Of a stretch of 64,000 bases of DNA, positions 24,694 to 34,762 are shown piece after piece (the stretch's first letter is position 1; each line of letters starts with the position of its first letter). Position numbers and translations under genes: made by a program. Origin of the DNA: Delphinus delphis (Eukaryota > Chordata > Mammalia > Artiodactyla > Delphinidae); assembly GCF_949987515.2 (NCBI RefSeq), contig NC_082684.1, positions 52,728,006 to 52,792,005 of the forward strand, written 5' to 3'. Under the pieces are notes generated by a model. That model saw only the letters and a list, made by a program, of their open reading frames with translations. It was not told where the DNA came from and searched no databases.

Positions 24694-25154
24694 TGTGGTA
24701 GGTAGAATAACATCTCCAGAAAGATGTCTGCATTCAAATCCCCCAAACTTGTGGTTACCTTACCTGGCAAAAGGGATTTTGTGGATGTGATTAAGTTAAG
24801 GATCTCAACCTGGAAAGATTATCCTGGGTTATCTGGGTGGGTCCAATATAATCACAAGGGTTTTTTAAGGGGAAAAAGGACACAGGAAAGTCAGAGGAGG
24901 AAATGTGAAGACAGAAGCAGAGTTTGGCGTGATGCAAGACCACGAGTATGCAGTTTTAAGAAGCTGGAATAGGCAAGGAAACAGATTCTCCCCTAGAACC
25001 TCCAGAAGTAGTGCAGCTGTGCCAACATTTTGATTTTCACCCAGTGATACCCATTTTAGACTATTATATTGCCCAGAACTGCAATATAATAACTTTGTGT
25101 TGGTTTAGGCCATTAAGTTTGTGGTTGTTACAGCAGCAGTAGAAACCTAATACA
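24694..25154 (+). mobile_element. MLT1-type MaLR LTR inserted in L1M
   Basis: A solitary LTR of 461 bp that starts TGTGGTAGGTAGAATAAC and ends GAAACCTAATACA. Internal blocks in order are TCCCCCAAACTTGTGGTTAC, TTAAGTTAAGGATCTCAACC, TATCCTGGGTTATCTGGGTG, GAGTTTGGCGTGATGCAAGA, GATTCTCCCCTAGAACCTCC and GGCCATTAAGTTTGTGGTTG, matching MLT1. There is no internal retroviral region. The 5-bp target duplications are no longer identical (TAAAT on the left, AAGAT on the right). Confidence 0.9.
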
Positions 25155-26195
25155 AAGATAAATTGGACTTTATTAAAATTAAATCTTTTGTGCTTTAAAG
25201 GACAACACCAAATAAGTGAAAAGACAACTTCCAAATGGGAGAAAATATTTGCAAATCACATATCTGGTGAGTTGTATCCAGAAAATATGAAGAACTCTTA
25301 CATTCAACAACAAAAAAAGACAAATAACCCACTTACAAAATGAGCAAAGGATTTGAATAAACATTTCTCCAGAGAATGTATAAAGATGGTCAACAAGCAT
25401 ATGATAAGATTCACAACATTGTTAGTCATTAAGGAAATGCAACGGAAAACCACAAAGAGATAACACTCACAACCACTATGATGGCTGTAATAAAACAGAT
25501 GGACAATAACAAGTGTTGGCAAGGATGTAAGATATTGGGACCCTCATACATTGTTGGTGGAAATGTAAAATGAGTCAGCTATTTTGGAAAATAGTTGTTG
25601 GTTCCTCAAAATGTTAAGCACAGAATTATCTTATGATCCACCAATTCCATTTTTGATATATCCCCAAGAGAATTTGGAACATAATTTTACACAAAAGCTT
25701 GTATATTAATGTTCACAGTAGCATTATTTATAATACTCTAAAAATAGAAACAACTCAAATGCCTACCAACTTGTGAAAGAATAAATAAGATGTGGCATAT
25801 GTATACAATGGAATATTATTCAGTAATAAAAAGAAATGAAGTAATGATACGTGCTCAACATAGATGAACCTTTCAAACCTTCTAAATGAAAGAAGCCAGA
25901 CACAAAAGGACACATATTTTATGATTCCATTTATAAGACAGTCCAAAATAGACAAATCCATAGGGAGAGAAAGTAGATTAGTGGTGCCAGGTGGGAGGAG
26001 TGTTCTGGGGAAATAGAAAGTGACTGTTACTGCATATGGGGTTTTTTTTTGGAAATGATGAAAATGTTATACAGTTAATGGTGGTGGACACAGAACTCTG
26101 TGAATATACTGAAAACTACTGAATTGTAAACAATAAAAGGTGAGGTTTATGGTGTGTGAATTATATCTCAATACAACTGTTATTAAAAATTTGAA
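25155..26195 (+). mobile_element. L1M ORF2 C-terminus and 3'UTR, right part
   Basis: Continues the interrupted L1M: ATAAATTGGACTTTATTAAA, GGGAGAAAATATTTGCAAAT, GAGCAAAGGATTTGAATAAA, AAGTGTTGGCAAGGATGTAA, CAATGGAATATTATTCAGTA. The 3'UTR blocks follow: AAGTAGATTAGTGGTGCCAG, ACTGAATTGTAAACAATAAA and GTGTGAATTATATCTCAATA. The degenerate tail is at about 26180-26205. Confidence 0.9.
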
Positions 26196-26209
26196 AAATA
26201 AAATTAGAA

Positions 26210-26420
26210 AAGGCAGTAAGTGCTTTGAAAGGAAAAGTGCAAGGTGCTGCCAGAACCTAGGAAGGCCACCCTGGCATGACTCGGAGTGTTATGGAAGGCT
26301 TCTTTATAGAAGATATCTAAATTGGAACATAAAGTAATTTGCTTCCTCCTCTTATATTCTCTTGTAGTCTGTGAACTCCCTGAAAAAAAGGACTATATTT
26401 TTGTGAGGTGCAGTATCAGA
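26210..26420. repeat. L2 remnants, antisense then sense
   Basis: 26210-26330 resembles the antisense L2 block (AGTAAGTGCTTTGAAAGGAA, GTTATGGAAGGCTTCTTTAT, AGAAGATATC). 26345-26420 resembles the sense terminal block (TAGTCTGTGAACTCCCTGAA, AAAAAGGACTATATTTTTG). Both are diverged. Confidence 0.5.
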
Positions 26421-26700
26421 TAGGATAGGCAGTTGAAGAGAATAGAATGACACACAGTCAAGCCAGCAGAGTTAGCTAGATGCCATTACTACTATAGCAA
26501 TGTATAGCCTAGATTCAGCTCTGTGGCCAAAAGTAGCGAATCCAAGAATTATAGCTATTTATAGTCAGGATTCAGGTACTGAACTCCAAAAGAAAGACAG
26601 TGTAGTGTTGACAATGACTGTCCAGGAAGTTGGAATGTGAGTAGGCATCAGGGATAGGACATTCATTAAGAAAGGGTTATTGGGTTATAATGGGAAAGGA

Positions 26701-26803
26701 TCTGAAAAAAATATACATATATATGTATATATATCTGAATCACTTTGCTGTATATCTGAAACTAACACAATATTGTAAATCGGCTATAGTTTAATTAAAA
26801 AAA
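26701..26803 (+). mobile_element. Cetartiodactyl L1 3' terminal fragment
   Basis: A sense L1 3' terminus: ATCTGAATCACTTTGCTGTA, TATCTGAAACTAACACAATA, TTGTAAATCGGCTATAG, then an A-rich tail. It is only about 100 bp long. The 7-bp GAAAGGA at 26694-26700 and 26804-26810 may be the target duplication, but it is short enough to be chance. Confidence 0.75.
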
Positions 26804-26810
26804 GAAAGGA

Positions 26811-27712
26811 CAAAGCAGGCCTCAATCCTACAAAGTACATGGGAGGCCACTTATAGAAGACTGTGGGATGCCCAGCCCAAGTCCCTTCAGCATGCACCAT
26901 TCCTACATTGATGTACTCCAGAAAACCTCTGTGACTTTCACCTTGAAGAGCTTTCTTTCAGCCCTCATAGGGGATGTCAGGAAGCGCTTGAGGAAGGATA
27001 TACCTTGGAGCTGTCCTCAGCCACTAACAAATGGACATTGGAGGATAAATATTCCAAATTCCTCATTCCTTGGGAGGCACAATTCTGAGAAGTGTCTCAG
27101 ATGATCTTCCAGCGGTGCCCAGTGGAGTTAAGTCCCTGATGCCTGCAGAAATAACTTGTTTTTTTTAATGCATGCCATACTGGTTTGCTTCCATCCCTTG
27201 CCTTGCTTTCCTATTTCATACTGATGCTTCTGAGGATTATCTTACAAAAAATTGTTATACTCAAATCCTTATATTTGGGTGGATACCTGGAAAAACATTT
27301 TAGACACCACTGAAACTGGGACTATGAGCTAAGACATTAGGGAGCAATAAGAATAATAAACTAAATCTCATGGAGTAACATAGGTGGTCGGGGTAGAGCG
27401 GGAAGACATTGTGTCCTTGGTCGGGGTTGTAGCAAAAGTACGTAGTACTAAGTACAGTCCGACGCCAGTGGTTAATGCTGCTCACGACTTCTTTAGGTAG
27501 CAGTCAGTTAAAAGGAAAAATCAAAACAAATTTAAATTTAGCCAAGATCAAGTAGAAGATGGAAATATTAAGATGGATAATATTATAGCTATGGTTTTCA
27601 TCTGTCCAGTAACAGACCTTACCCTCCAGAACTCGGGAGTGAACATGTGACCTAGGTTCTACCAGTCCAAGTAGCCTCTCTTCCCACCTACAGCAATTGG
27701 TTCTAGGCTGAC
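26811..27712. other. Unique sequence
   Basis: A 78-codon plus-strand frame at 26868-27104 lies in moderately GC-balanced sequence. I see no domain and no flanking splice pattern that would make it an exon. Otherwise nothing recognised. Confidence 0.4.
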
Positions 27713-28071
27713 TGTCATAGTCCCTTCAGCCTGCTATAATATAATACCATAAACCGGGGTGGCTTATAAGAAACTAAAGTTTATTTCACATCGTTGAGAG
27801 GCTGGAAAGTCCACAGTGATGAGAACCTGCAGATTTGGTGTCTGATGAGAGCTTGCTTCCTGATTCATAAATGGCCATCTTTTTGCTGTGTCCTAACATG
27901 GCAGAAAGGGCAAAGGAGCTTTCTGGGGTCTCTTTTATTAAGGGTGCTAATCTCATTCATGAGGATTCCACTCTCATGACTTATCACATCCCAAAAGCTC
28001 CATCTCCAAACACCATCGTATTGGGGATTAGGTTTCAATATATGAGTTTTGGTGGGACACAGTCTATAACA
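27713..28071 (-). mobile_element. Solo MLT1/MST-type MaLR LTR
   Basis: An antisense LTR of 359 bp running TGTCATAG to CTATAACA, so it has TG...CA ends. Diagnostic antisense blocks are AATACCATAAACCGGGGTGG, CTTATAAGAAACTAAAGTTT, GATTTGGTGTCTGATGAGAG, CTTCCTGATTCATAAATGGC, TTTCTGGGGTCTCTTTTATT and TTCAATATATGAGTTTTGGT. The two flanks are the identical 5-mer CTGAC (27708-27712 and 28072-28076), the target-duplication size expected for ERVL/MaLR integration. There is no internal or coding region. Open frames inside it (27794-28146) are shadows. Confidence 0.95.
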
Positions 28072-28429
28072 CTGACCAATGAAACCTCCCAGAGAGTGTA
28101 CAAACTGAGGCTAAGAGAGAATGTTTCTTGTCTCTTGTTTTGCTAAGTGGTTTTCCAAAGTTGAATGATGCAAGCCTGGAGCTGTGGGACTGATGTTGGC
28201 CGTATACAGTGGAAAAGAATTGTAACAATGTACATAGGGATGTAATAAAGAGGGAAGGAGGAAAGAGAAGTTGGCAGAGAGAAATTGATTCTGAAGGTGA
28301 AAGGGAATTAATGATTTACAGCAACCTATTAGGCACTCTATACTTCCTAGTTATGGGAAACGATCAGTCACCTTTTTTTGGTGTCAGTTGGCTTATCTTG
28401 GCTCTATCAGCTGTAAAAAGTCCTATCAA

Positions 28430-28640
28430 ATAGCTATCTTTCCTGAGCACTTACTGTGTGTCAGACTCTGTTCTACGCACTGTGTATATATTCTCATTTA
28501 ATCCTTACAGTAGCTTTATGAGATGTGTATTGTTATCGTCTCCATTTTATTGATAAAAAGTCTGAGGTTTAGAGATAGGTAATTTGCTCAGGTTCAGATA
28601 GTTGTTAGTGGTGGTGGAAGCAGGATCTTAAACGGGAAGA
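28430..28640 (-). repeat. MIR SINE remnant
   Basis: A well-preserved antisense MIR: GAGCACTTACTGTGTGTCAG, ACTCTGTTCTACGCACTGTG, TTCTCATTTAATCCTTACAG, CTCCATTTTATTGATAAAAA, GTCTGAGGTTTAGAGATAGG, TAATTTGCTCAGGTTCAGAT, then a decayed head. Confidence 0.85.
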
Positions 28641-29039
28641 ATAAGTTCTTTCATAACTTAACATTGTTCTGGAAGCTGAGTGGTGCTAATGGTTTAGAGA
28701 GAATGTTGGCTGACCTACATCTGGAGACTTGGAGAAAAGGCAGCTACCACATGCCATACGTAGTTTTGTTTCCTACAGTACCTATATGCTGTCTTTCAAA
28801 TAGTCATTTATTCCTCAATTTTCATTGAATGCCAAATTACCCATTTGGAAAAAAAGATTCTAAACTTCAATAGATTATGTTAACCAAGAAGAGATACCCT
28901 TATGTACATATACATTTTTGAAAGTATATTGGAATCTGGGCATTATGATTTAAGTCTTAATGAACTGTTATAAGGGGGCATGAAGGAATAAATATGTTTT
29001 TACAAGAGTAGGGAAATAAGATCCAGAAAAAGCTTTGTA
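28641..29039. other. Unique sequence
   Basis: No feature recognised. Confidence 0.4.
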
Positions 29040-29490
29040 GAATGGATACATGAGTGCTATTCGGGGTGAAGAGGAAGGCATTCCAAGGAGAGGGAGCACG
29101 AGGGAAAGGCTTGAAACCATGAAACAGAATGCAGGTTGCGGGAATTGTGAGGAGTCAGCTTGGCTGAGTTGTGAGATATTGATGGGACGTAGGCAATGAT
29201 TAATTTCATGGAAGAACTTCTATGGGATTCTCATCTGAACTCTATCCAGTAGAAAAGAAGGAACCATTTAAAAATTGGATTCACAAAGATAGACTTAAAG
29301 ATGAAAGATAGACTTTCATAAGAAGATAGACTTAAAAATAAAAAGTGACTTTAACATAGGCAAGAAGAGAGATCAGGAAGGCCTTTAGGAGACTTCATGA
29401 TAATCCAGACAGGAGTCACTAAGTTTCTAAACCAAGGTTGTAGCAGAGGGGACGGAGAGGAGGGGATGGATGGTAAGAGACATGTTAAGA
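29040..29490 (-). repeat. L2 LINE remnant (3' ORF2 region)
   Basis: AGGCATTCCAAGGAGAGGGA is the antisense of the L2 TCCCTCTGCCTGGAATGCC block. It is followed by AAGGCTTGAAACCATGAAAC, then TAATCCAGACAGGAGTCACT, the antisense AGTCCAGGCGAGAGATGA block. An internal tandem-like duplication of AAGATAGACTTA words occurs near 29287-29335. Confidence 0.6.
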
Positions 29491-29788
29491 CATTTAAATG
29501 CATACTTCTGTTTCATAAATGTGATTTTTAGTTGTCTGGACTGTAACGATAGAACAACGCTTTCCTCCACATAACACTTGTAAGTAAAGCTATATCTTAT
29601 TTATGGTTTTGATATTAAGATTATATCTACATAGCAAAATATCAATTAGCAGGTATTTTTTTCTTAAACATCTTTTTTGGAGTATAATTGCTTTACAATG
29701 GTGTGTTAGTTTCTGCTTTATAACAAAGTGAATCAGCTAAACATATACACATATCCCCATATATCTTCCCTCTTGCATCTCCCTGCCT

Positions 29789-29810
29789 CCCACCCTCCCT
29801 ATCCCACCCC
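29789..29810 (-). other. Predicted G-quadruplex in L1 3'UTR
   Basis: On the minus (L1 sense) strand there are five G runs of at least three, separated by loops of 1-3 nt (plus strand: CCC A CCC T CCC TAT CCC A CCCC). This satisfies the canonical G3+N1-7 rule. It lies in the 3'UTR, where G-rich tracts are a conserved feature of mammalian L1. Confidence 0.8.
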
Positions 29811-30057
29811 TCTAGGTGGTCAAAAGGACCGAGCTGATCTCCCTGTGCTATGTGGCTGCTTCCCACTAGCTATCGATTTTACATTTGGTAGTGTATATAT
29901 GTCCATGCCACTCTCTCACTTCGTCCCAGCTTACCCTTCCCCCTCCTCGTGTCCTCAAGTCCATTCTCTAGTAGGTCTGCGTCTTTATTCCCGTCCTGCC
30001 CCTAGTTTCTTCATGACCAATTTCTTTTTAGATTCCATATATATGTGTTAGCATACG

Positions 30058-33000
30058 TTATTTGTTTTGCTCTTTCTGATTTACTTCACTCTGTATGACA
30101 AACCCTAGGTCCATCCACCTCACTACTCAATTTCATTTCTTTTTATGGCTGAGTAATATTCCATTGTATATATGTGCCACATCTTGATCCATTCAACTGT
30201 CGATAGACACTTAGGTTGCTTCCATGTCCTGGCTATTGTAAAGAGTGCTGCAGTGAACATTGTGTTACATGACTCTTTGAATTTTGGTTTTCTCAGGGTA
30301 TATGCCCAGTAGTGGGATTGCTGGGTCATATGGTAATTCTATTTTTAGTTTTTTAAAGAATCTCCATACTGTTCTCCATAGTGGCTGTAACAATTTACAT
30401 TCCCACCAACAGTGCAAGAGGGTTCCCTTTTGTCCACACCCTCTCCAGCATTTATTGTTTGTAGATTTTTTGATGATGGCCATTCTGACTGGTGTGAGGT
30501 GATACCTCATTGTAGTTTTGATTTGCATTTCTCTAATGATTAATGATGTTGAGCATTATTCCATGTGTTTGTTGGTAATCTGTATATCTTCTTTGGAGAA
30601 ATATCTATTTAGGTCTTCTGCCCATTTTTGGATTGGGTTGTTTGTTCTTTTGATATTGAGCTACATGAGCTGCTTGTATATTTTGGAGATTAATCCTTTG
30701 ACAGTTGCTTCATTTGCAAATATTTTCTCCCATTCTGAGGGTTGTCTTTTGTCTTGTTTATGGTTTCTTTGCTGTACAAAAACTTTGAAGTTTCATTAGG
30801 TCCCATTTGTTTATTTTTGTTTTTATTTCCATTTCTCTAAGGGGTGGGTCAAAAAGGATCTTGCTATGATTTATGTCATAGACTGTTCTGCCTATATTTT
30901 TCTCTAAGAATTTTATAGTGTCTGGTCTTACATTTAGGTCTTTAATCAATTTTGAGTATATTTTTCTGTATGGTGCTAGGAGTGTTCTAATTTCTTTTTT
31001 TTACATGTGGCTGTCCAGTTTTCCCAGCATTACTTATACTTATTGAAGAGGCTGTCTTTTCTCCATTGTATATTCTTGCCTCCTTTATCAAAAATAAGGT
31101 GACCATATATGCGTGGGTTTATCTCTGGATCTCTGGAACAGGTTCCATTGATCTATATTTCTGTTTTTGTGCTCGTACCATACTGTCTGGATTACTGTAG
31201 CTTTGTAGTATAGTCTGAAGTCCGGGAGCCTCATTCCTCCAGCTCCATGTTTCTTTCTCAAGATTGCTTTGGCTATTCAGGGTCTTTTGTGTTTCCATAA
31301 AAATTGTGAAATTTTTTGTTCGAGTTTTGTGAAAAATGCCTTTGGTAGTTTGATAGGGATTGCATTGAATATGTAGATTGCTTTGGGTAGTAGAGTCATT
31401 TTTACAATGTTGATTCTTCCAATCCTGGAACTTGGTATATCTCTCCATCAGTTTGTATCATCTTTAATTTCTTTCATCAGTGTCTTATAGTTTTCTGCAT
31501 ACAGTTCTTTTGTCTCCTTAGGTAGGTTTATTCCTACGTATTTTATCTTTTTGTTGCAATGGTAAATGGGAGTGTTTCCTTCATTTCTCGTTCAGATTTT
31601 TCATCATTAGTGTATAGGAATGCAAGAGATTTCTGTGCATTAATTTTGTATCCTGCTACTTTATCAAATTCATTGATTAGCTCTATTAGTTTTCTGGTAG
31701 CATCTTTAGGATTCTCTATGTATAGTATCATGTCATCTGCAAACAGTGACAGCTTTACTTCTTGTTTTCCAATTTGGATTCCTTTTATTTCTTTTTCTTC
31801 TCTGCTTGCTTTGGCTAAAACTTCCAAAACAATGTTGAATAATAGTGGTGAGAGTGGGCAACCTTGCCTTGTTCCTGATCTTAGTGGAAATGGTTTCAGT
31901 TTTTCACCATTGAGAACAATGTTGGCTGTGGGTTTGTCATATATGGCCTTTATTATGTTGAGGTAGGTTCCCTCTATGCCTGCTTTCTGGAGGGTTTTTA
32001 TCATAAATAGGTGTTGAATTTTGTCGAAAGCTTTTTCTGCATCTACTGAGATGATCATATGGCTTTTATTCTTCAATTTGTTAATATGGTGTATCACAAT
32101 GATTGATTAACATATATTGTAGAATCCTTGCATTCCTGGGATAAACCCCACTTGATCATGGTGCATGATCCTTTTAATGTGCTTTTGGATTCTGTTTGCT
32201 AGTATTTTGTTGAAGATTTTTGCATCTATGTTCATCAGTGATATTGGCCTGTAGTTTTCTTTCTTTGTGACATCTTTGTCTGGTTTTGGTATCAAGGTGA
32301 TGGTGGCCTCGTAGAATGAGTTTGGGAGTGTTCCTCCCTCTGCTGTATTTTGGAAGAGTTTGAGAAGGATAGGTGTTAGCTCTTCTCTAAATGTTTGATA
32401 GAATTTACCTCTGAAGCCATCTGGTCCTGGGCTTTTGTATTTTGGAAGATTTTTAATCACAGTTTCAATTTCAGTGCTTGTGATTAGTCTGTTTATATTT
32501 TCTATTTCTTCCTGGTTCAGTCTCAGAAGGTTGTGCTTTTTTAAGAATTTGTCCATTTCTTCCAGGTTTTCCATTTTATTGGCATAGAGTTGCTGGTAGT
32601 AATCTCTCATGATCCTTTGTATTTCTGCAGTGTCAGTTGTTACTTCTCCTTTTTCATTTCTAATTCTATTGATTTGAGTCTTCTCCCTTTTTTTCTTGAT
32701 GAATCTGGCCAATAGTTTATCAATTTTGTTTATCCTCTCAAAGAAACAACTTTTAGTTTTATTGATTTTTGCTATCATTTCCTTCATTCCTTTTTCATTT
32801 ATTTCTAATCTGATCTTTATGATTTCTTTCCTTCTGCTAACTTTGTTTTTGTTTTTGTTCTTCTTTCTCTAATTGCTTTAGGTGTAAGGTTAGGTCATTT
32901 ATTTGAGATGTTTCTTGTTTCTTAAGGTAGGATTGTATTGCTATAAATTTCCCTCTTAGAATTGCTTTTGCTGCATCCCATAGGTTTTGGGCCATCGTGT

Positions 33001-33837
33001 TTTCATTGTCATTTCTTTCTAGGTATTTTTTGATTTCCTCTTTGATTTCTTCAGTGATCTCTTGGTTATTAAACAGTGTATTGTTTAGCCTCCATGTGTT
33101 TGTATTTTTTATAGATTTTTTCCTGTAATTGATAACTATTCTCATAGCGTTGTGGCCAGAAAAGATAGTTGATACGATTTCAATTTTCTTAAATTTACCA
33201 AGGCTTGATTTGTGACCCAAGATATGTTCTATCCTGGAGAATGTTGCATGAGCACTTGAGAAGAAAGTGTATTCTGTTGTTTTTGGATGGAATGTCTTAT
33301 AAATATCAATTAAGTCCATCTTGTTTAATGTATCATTTAAAGCTTGTGTTTCCTTAATTATTTTCATTTTGGACGATCTGTCCATTGGTGAAAGTGGGGT
33401 GTTAAAGTTCCCTACTATGATTGGGTTACTATCGATTTCCCTTTTTATGCCCGTTAGCATTTGCCTTATGTATTCAGGTGCTCCTATGTTGGGTCCATAA
33501 ATATTTACAATTGTTATATCTTCTTCTTGGATTGATCCCTTGATCATTATGTAGTGTCCTTCTTTGTCTCTTCTAATAGTATTTATTTTAAAGTCCATTT
33601 TGTCTGATATTAGAATTGCTACTCCGGCTTTCTTTTGATTTCCATTTGCATGGAATATCTTTTTCCATCCCCTCACTTTTCGTCTGTGTGTGTCCCTAGG
33701 TCTGAAATGGGTCTCTTGTAGACAGCATATATGCAGGTCTTGTTTTTGTATCCATTCATCCAGTCTATGTTTTTGGTTGGAGCATTTAATCCACTTACAT
33801 TTAAGGTAATTATCGATATGTATATTCCTATTGCCAT
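30058..33837 (-). pseudogene. L1 ORF2 (endonuclease / reverse transcriptase), broken
   Basis: ORF2 encodes the L1 endonuclease and reverse transcriptase that nick target DNA and copy the L1 RNA. From an ATG at 33837 to a TAA at 30060-30058 the homology spans 3780 bases (1260 codon equivalents), the usual family length. Open blocks: 33676-32837 (endonuclease: IFHANGNQKKAGVAILISDK, NIYGPN, NFNTPLSPMDRSS); 32787-32107 (RT N-terminal part: [36 protein letters not shown]); 32097-31543 (RT palm: [35 protein letters not shown]); 31448-31119; 30949-30758; 30528-30265 (cysteine-rich [18 protein letters not shown]); 30329-30123 (YTMEYYSAIKRNEIE). Six frame changes occur, at 33837/33676, 32837/32787, 31543/31448, 31119/30949, 30758/30528 and around 30265-30329. 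A TAA at 32109-32107 is in frame with both flanking blocks. Endonuclease active-site positions are also substituted. Not functional. Confidence 0.95.
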
Positions 33838-33895
33838 TTTCTTAATTGTTTTGGGTTCGTTATTGTAGGTCTTTTCCTTCTCTTGTATTTCCTGC

Positions 33896-34762
33896 CTAGA
33901 GAAGTTCCTTTAGCATTTGTTGTAAAGCTGGTTTGGTGGTGCTGAATTCTCTTAGCTTTTGCTTGTCTGTAAAGGTTTTAATTTCTCTGTTGAATCTGAA
34001 TGAGATCCTTGCTGTGTAGAGTAATCTTGGTTGTTGGTTTTTCCCTTACATCACTTTAAGTATGTCCTTCCACTTCCTTCTGGCTTGCAGAGTTTCTGCT
34101 GAAAGTTCAGCTGTTAACCTTATGGGGATTCCCTTGTATGTTATTTGTTGTTTTTCCCTTGCTGCTTTTAATATTTTTTCTTTGTATTTAATTTTTGACA
34201 GTTTGATTAATATGTGTCTTGGCGTTTTTATTCTTGGATTTATGCTGTATAGGACTCTCTGTGCTTCCTGGACTTGATTTACTATTCCCTTTTCCATATT
34301 AGGGAAGTTTTCAACTATAATCTCTTCAAATATTTTCTCAGTCCCTTTCTTTCTCTCTTCTTCTTCTGGGACCCCTATAATTCGAATGTTGGTGCATTTA
34401 ATGTTGTCCCAGAAGTCTCTGAGACTGTCCTCAGTTATTTTCATTCTTTCTTCTTTATTCTGCTCTGCCTTCGTTATTTCCACTATTTTATCTTCCACGT
34501 TACTTATCCATTCTTCTGCCTCAGTTATTCTGCTGTTGATTCCTTCTAAAGAATTTTTAAATTCATTTATTGTGTTATTCATCAGTGTTTGTTTGCTCTT
34601 TAGTTCTTCTAGTTTCTTGTTAAACGTTTCCTATATTTTCTCCATTCAATTTCCAAGATTTTGGATCATCTTTACTATCATTACTCTGAATTCTTTTTCC
34701 GGTAGACTGTCTATTTCCTCTTGATTTGTTAGGTCTGGTGGGTTTTTATCTTGCTCCTTCAT
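33896..34762 (-). pseudogene. L1 ORF1 (RNA-binding chaperone), three nonsense codons
   Basis: ORF1 encodes the coiled-coil, RNA-binding trimeric protein of the L1 ribonucleoprotein. From ATG 34762 to TAG 33898-33896 a single frame of 288 codons is kept with no net indel, interrupted by TGA at 34648-34646 (codon 39), TAG at 34633-34631 (codon 44) and TAA at 34048-34046 (codon 239). Visible parts are a heptad-like coiled-coil N-terminal third (ELKSKQTLMNNTINEFKNSL, ITEAEEWISNVEDKIVEI), an RRM (NIRIIGVPEEEERK, IFEEIIVENFP) and a C-terminal domain (ILKAAREKQQITYKGIPIRL, QARRKWKDILKVM). The length is slightly short for mammalian ORF1, so the true start may lie upstream, where the frame is now closed. 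Confidence 0.93.

Noticed and set aside
24694..25154. Endogenous retrovirus with coding genes
   Set aside because: Only the LTR is present. The flanks on both sides are L1M, with no internal gag, pol or env region.
26694..26810. 7-bp GAAAGGA as a firm target duplication of the L1 end at 26701
   Set aside because: Too short and purine-rich to exclude chance. Mentioned only as possible.
26868..27104. 78-codon frame as a possible exon
   Set aside because: No recognisable domain and no clear acceptor/donor pair framing it. I could not support an exon call.
32837..33676. 279-codon open frame as a host gene
   Set aside because: It is the endonuclease part of L1 ORF2, in line with other ORF2 blocks and bounded by frame changes.
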